Positions 6,138 through 7,834 of a stretch of 7,834 nt of DNA are shown here, piece by piece. The DNA is taken from NCBI GenBank assembly GCA_900767135.1, contig CAAFYU010000048.1, forward strand, positions 1-7,834. The letters run 5' to 3'. The translations under genes and the position numbers were made by a program. Origin of the DNA: Candidatus Gastranaerophilales bacterium. Lineage in GTDB: Bacteria; Cyanobacteriota; Vampirovibrionia; Gastranaerophilales; Gastranaerophilaceae. Numbering within the stretch: the first letter of the stretch is position 1; every line of letters begins with the position of its first letter. Under the pieces are notes generated by a model that was not told where the DNA came from, did not search any database, and was given only the letters and a program-made list of their open reading frames with translations.

Positions 6138-6209
6138 AGGCGACACCCAGATTCGAACTGGGGGATAAGAGCTTTGCAGGCTCCTGCCTTACCACTTGGC
6201 CATGTCGCC
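6138..6209 (-). tRNA. tRNA-Cys (anticodon GCA)
   Basis: Complete cloverleaf on the minus strand. Acceptor GGCGACA pairs with TGTCGCC; the D-arm is GCC-AAGTGGTAA-GGC; the anticodon arm is GGAGC-CTGCAAA-GCTCT with GCA; the T-arm is CCCAG-TTCGAAT-CTGGG. The discriminator base is U, as required for Cys tRNAs. CCA is not encoded, unlike tRNA-Val in this window. A run of seven T follows directly, which may help termination before the TPM promoter. Confidence 0.96.
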
Positions 6210-6222
6210 ACCTCGTTCCTCT

Positions 6223-6251
6223 ATGATAGAAAAGACATGATTAAATGTCAA
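6223..6251 (-). promoter_or_regulatory. Promoter of tRNA-Cys
   Basis: Minus strand: TTGACA at 6246-6251, a 17-bp spacer, TATCAT at 6223-6228. The predicted transcript start is near 6216, leaving a leader of about 7 nt for RNase P to remove. Confidence 0.8.
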
Positions 6252-6267
6252 GTCGACAAAAAGTCGA
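6251..6267. promoter_or_regulatory. Possible operator between tRNA-Cys and the Fe-S gene
   Basis: TCGAC-AAAAA-GTCGA (6253-6267) is a perfect 5-bp inverted repeat. It overlaps two direct copies of AGTCGA spaced exactly 11 bp apart (6251-6256 and 6262-6267), about one helical turn. It touches the tRNA-Cys -35 box and lies about 45 bp upstream of the Fe-S gene promoter. The bound factor, if any, is unknown. Confidence 0.3.
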
Positions 6268-6310
6268 ATAAAATTGTTGCAAAACCTAAAAACAGTTAGT
6301 GAAAATTTCG

Positions 6311-6319
6311 TGCTATCAT
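6311..6319 (+). promoter_or_regulatory. Extended -10 promoter of the Fe-S protein gene
   Basis: TGcTATCAT is an extended -10 element ending 6 nt before the ATG at 6326. No convincing -35 is present. The spacing repeats that of nrnA and the TPM gene, predicting a leaderless transcript. Confidence 0.6.
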
Positions 6320-6325
6320 GTATTC

Positions 6326-7504
6326 ATGCAAAAGTTGGAAGATTTTAAATGCGAAATATCTAAGTGTTCAAAATGCGGACTATGTCAGTCTGTTTGTCCT
6401 ATTTATAAGCTTACTGGGAATGACTGTGCGGTTTCTCGTGGAAAATTTGTTATGCTTGAAGGTGTTTTGAAAGGCGATTTAAAGCTAAATAAAAACATAA
6501 ATAAATATCTTGATTTATGCCTTAAATGCAACAAATGCTCCGATTTTTGCCCAAGTGCAATTGATGTTTGCGAAATCTTTGAAACCGCAAAATACGAATA
6601 TGCGAAAAATACTTTTTGGGGTAAGTTTGTTTTCTTTTTAGAATCAAAGTTTGTGTTTGGAAATTTTTTGAAAATAGGTAAGTTTTTGAAAAAAATTATG
6701 CTGTCAAATTTTCGCTTCAATGTGAAAGAGGGTGTTGCCAAGCGACGGGTGAGGGGTGAGAATTTAAAACTTCTTTATTTTAAAGGCTGTGTAAACAATA
6801 TTTTCCCGCAGGCAGACCGATTTTTGCATAGGTTGTTTGACAATTCGAATGTTGAAATCATTGAAAAAGACTTTGACTGTTGTGGCTTACCGTTTTTGTC
6901 AAGCGGAAACTTGGAACGATTTGAGGAAGTAAAAAAACATAATCTTGCACTTATGGATTGCGATTTTGACTACATTTTGACAGATTGTGCGAGTTGCGAA
7001 AGTATGCTGAAAAAATATTTCGGCCATTCAGAGGGTGATAAACAAGAATTTTGCCCGAAGAATCCTGATGATGAGATTCTTCTCTCAACCGCTCAGAATG
7101 ATGACATAAAATTTATGAGTCTTGGTGAACTTGTTGCTCAACAAGATATCAAATTCAAGTTTGAAAAACCGATAAAAGTGACATTTCACAAGCCTTGCCA
7201 TTTAGAGAACGACGATTTTTGGCAAAAAATCCTTGCAAATTGCGAAAATGTTGAATATGTCAAAATGCAAGATTACGACGAATGTTGCGGTTTTTCTGGT
7301 GAATTCACGATTAAAAACCCTAAAATTGCAACACAATTAATGAAACAAAAGGCTCAAAATGCCGTAGCAACAGAGGCGGATTACGTTGTGACAACTTGTC
7401 CTGCATGTGTAATTGGTTTAAAATTAGGACTTTTGGGCATAAAAAAATCGCCTAAGGTAGTTTCCCTAAACGATTTTTTAAGTCTTGCGTCAATTAAGTA
7501 TTAA
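6326..7504 (+). CDS. LutA/GlcF-type (Fe-S)-binding protein with two CCG domains
   Basis: A 392-residue electron-transfer protein of the family that includes the glycolate oxidase iron-sulfur subunit GlcF and lactate-utilisation LutA. Two ferredoxin-type 4Fe-4S motifs are near the N-terminus (C14, C17, C20, C24 and C65, C68, C71, C75). Two cysteine-rich CCG domains follow: the first with FKGC and DFDCCGLPF, the second with HKPCH and DECCGFSGEF, each ending in a DCASC or TCPAC motif. Such subunits pass electrons from a flavin dehydrogenase (GlcD, LldD or an LutB partner) to quinone or other carriers, but no partner gene is adjacent. The ATG at 6326 is preferred to the GTG at 6299, since the latter would place the -10 box inside the gene. 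It converges on proC with a 2-nt gap. Confidence 0.88.
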   Translation: MQKLEDFKCEISKCSKCGLCQSVCPIYKLTGNDCAVSRGKFVMLEGVLKGDLKLNKNINKYLDLCLKCNKCSDFCPSAIDVCEIFETAKYEYAKNTFWGKFVFFLESKFVFGNFLKIGKFLKKIMLSNFRFNVKEGVAKRRVRGENLKLLYFKGCVNNIFPQADRFLHRLFDNSNVEIIEKDFDCCGLPFLSSGNLERFEEVKKHNLALMDCDFDYILTDCASCESMLKKYFGHSEGDKQEFCPKNPDDEILLSTAQNDDIKFMSLGELVAQQDIKFKFEKPIKVTFHKPCHLENDDFWQKILANCENVEYVKMQDYDECCGFSGEFTIKNPKIATQLMKQKAQNAVATEADYVVTTCPACVIGLKLGLLGIKKSPKVVSLNDFLSLASIKY

Positions 7505-7506
7505 TA

Positions 7507-7834
7507 TTATTTTCCGAGTTCAGAAGCTTTTTTAGTAGTTTTATCGATTACGTCATAGAAAAGCTTGTCAGAGTGCTCGTCGTTCATAACAGAAATTCCG
7601 ACAAATGTGCAACCGCCTTTTGTTGCAACATTATCAATTAAGGTTTGAACAGGAATTTCGCCACGTTGCATAACCATTTTGGCAGAACCGATTGCAGTTT
7701 GAGTTGCAAGTTCAAGGGATTTGTCGTAATCAAGTCCCAGTTTTTCGCCTGCACGAGCCATGTCTTCAATAACTTTATAGAAAAACGCCGGTCCTGAGCC
7801 TGAAATTGCTGTTACGATATCCATCTGAGCTTCA
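7507..7834 (-). CDS. proC: Pyrroline-5-carboxylate reductase, C-terminal part
   Basis: Last 108 residues of ProC, the NAD(P)H-dependent reductase that makes L-proline from 1-pyrroline-5-carboxylate. The C-terminal dimerisation domain is recognisable by TAISGSGPAFFYKVIEDMA, the following QTAIGSAKMV helix and VATKGGCTFVG. This corresponds to the conserved 'sPGGtT' active-site loop, here TKGGCT, with Lys at the usual Pro position. The reading frame continues beyond the right edge (Glu-Ala-Gln precede the Met at 7824), so the N-terminal Rossmann domain lies outside. The stop is 2 nt from that of the convergent Fe-S gene. Confidence 0.92.
   Translation of the reverse strand, partial: EAQMDIVTAISGSGPAFFYKVIEDMARAGEKLGLDYDKSLELATQTAIGSAKMVMQRGEIPVQTLIDNVATKGGCTFVGISVMNDEHSDKLFYDVIDKTTKKASELGK

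Noticed and set aside
6065..6211. N-terminal extension of the TPM-domain gene to 6211
   Set aside because: The extension reads through tRNA-Cys and the consensus promoter, and it would bury the signal peptide that begins at 6064.
6299..6325. GTG start for the Fe-S protein
   Set aside because: The nine extra residues are encoded by the extended -10 element itself; the ATG at 6326 fits the promoter and the family N-terminus better.
7442..7479. AAAAAATCG / CGATTTTTT inverted repeat as a bidirectional terminator
   Set aside because: It lies inside the Fe-S coding region, the stem is nearly all A/T and the loop is 20 nt. A role at this tight convergent junction is possible but not supported.

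Overview
The window is AT-rich bacterial chromosome. Two lineage clues point to the gut Melainabacteria (Vampirovibrionia, order Gastranaerophilales), non-photosynthetic relatives of Cyanobacteria. One is a type IV pilin-like protein with an AFTLAEVLITLGIIGVVAA N-terminus and a C-terminal TAWVLYNENMDYLHC block. The other is a small protein of unknown role that opens with NNISFTGIRN. This assignment is from recalled protein style, not from a database search, and is moderately confident.

Layout. 1-871 (+): prepilin-like protein whose leader is encoded partly by a perfect palindrome. 900-1253 (-): DUF721/DciA-like protein. 1289-3221 (+): nrnA (DHH nano-RNase/pAp phosphatase) followed by a YihY/BrkB membrane protein. 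3274-3852 (+): lineage-type hypothetical protein. 3856-4297 (-): tRNA-Val(GAC) followed 21 nt later by a 114-codon gene of unknown function. 4298-4567: three exact-period 90-bp tandem repeats in phase with the tRNA. Each looks like the 5' half of tRNA-Val with its D-loop replaced by a long hairpin. 4587-4636 (-): a candidate small structured RNA behind its own extended -10 promoter. 4659-6064 (-): an operon of a TPM-domain exported protein and a nucleotidyltransferase-fold protein lacking the usual Asp pair. 6138-6209 (-): tRNA-Cys(GCA). 6326-7504 (+): LutA/GlcF-type iron-sulfur protein. 7507-end (-): C-terminal part of ProC.

Two observations stand out. First, the first genes of three transcription units (nrnA, the TPM gene, the Fe-S gene) have a -10 box exactly 6 nt before the ATG. 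Their mRNAs should therefore be leaderless, whereas three downstream genes (yihY, the nucleotidyltransferase gene and the gene after tRNA-Val) carry Shine-Dalgarno-like sequences. Second, the tRNA-Val locus appears to be one minus-strand unit: promoter, 50-nt hairpin RNA, three tRNA-half/hairpin repeats, tRNA-Val, small protein gene. I do not recognise this arrangement, and it is the best candidate here for something undescribed. Apart from this locus the window is mostly housekeeping genes; I see no transposase, integrase, CRISPR array or toxin-antitoxin pair.
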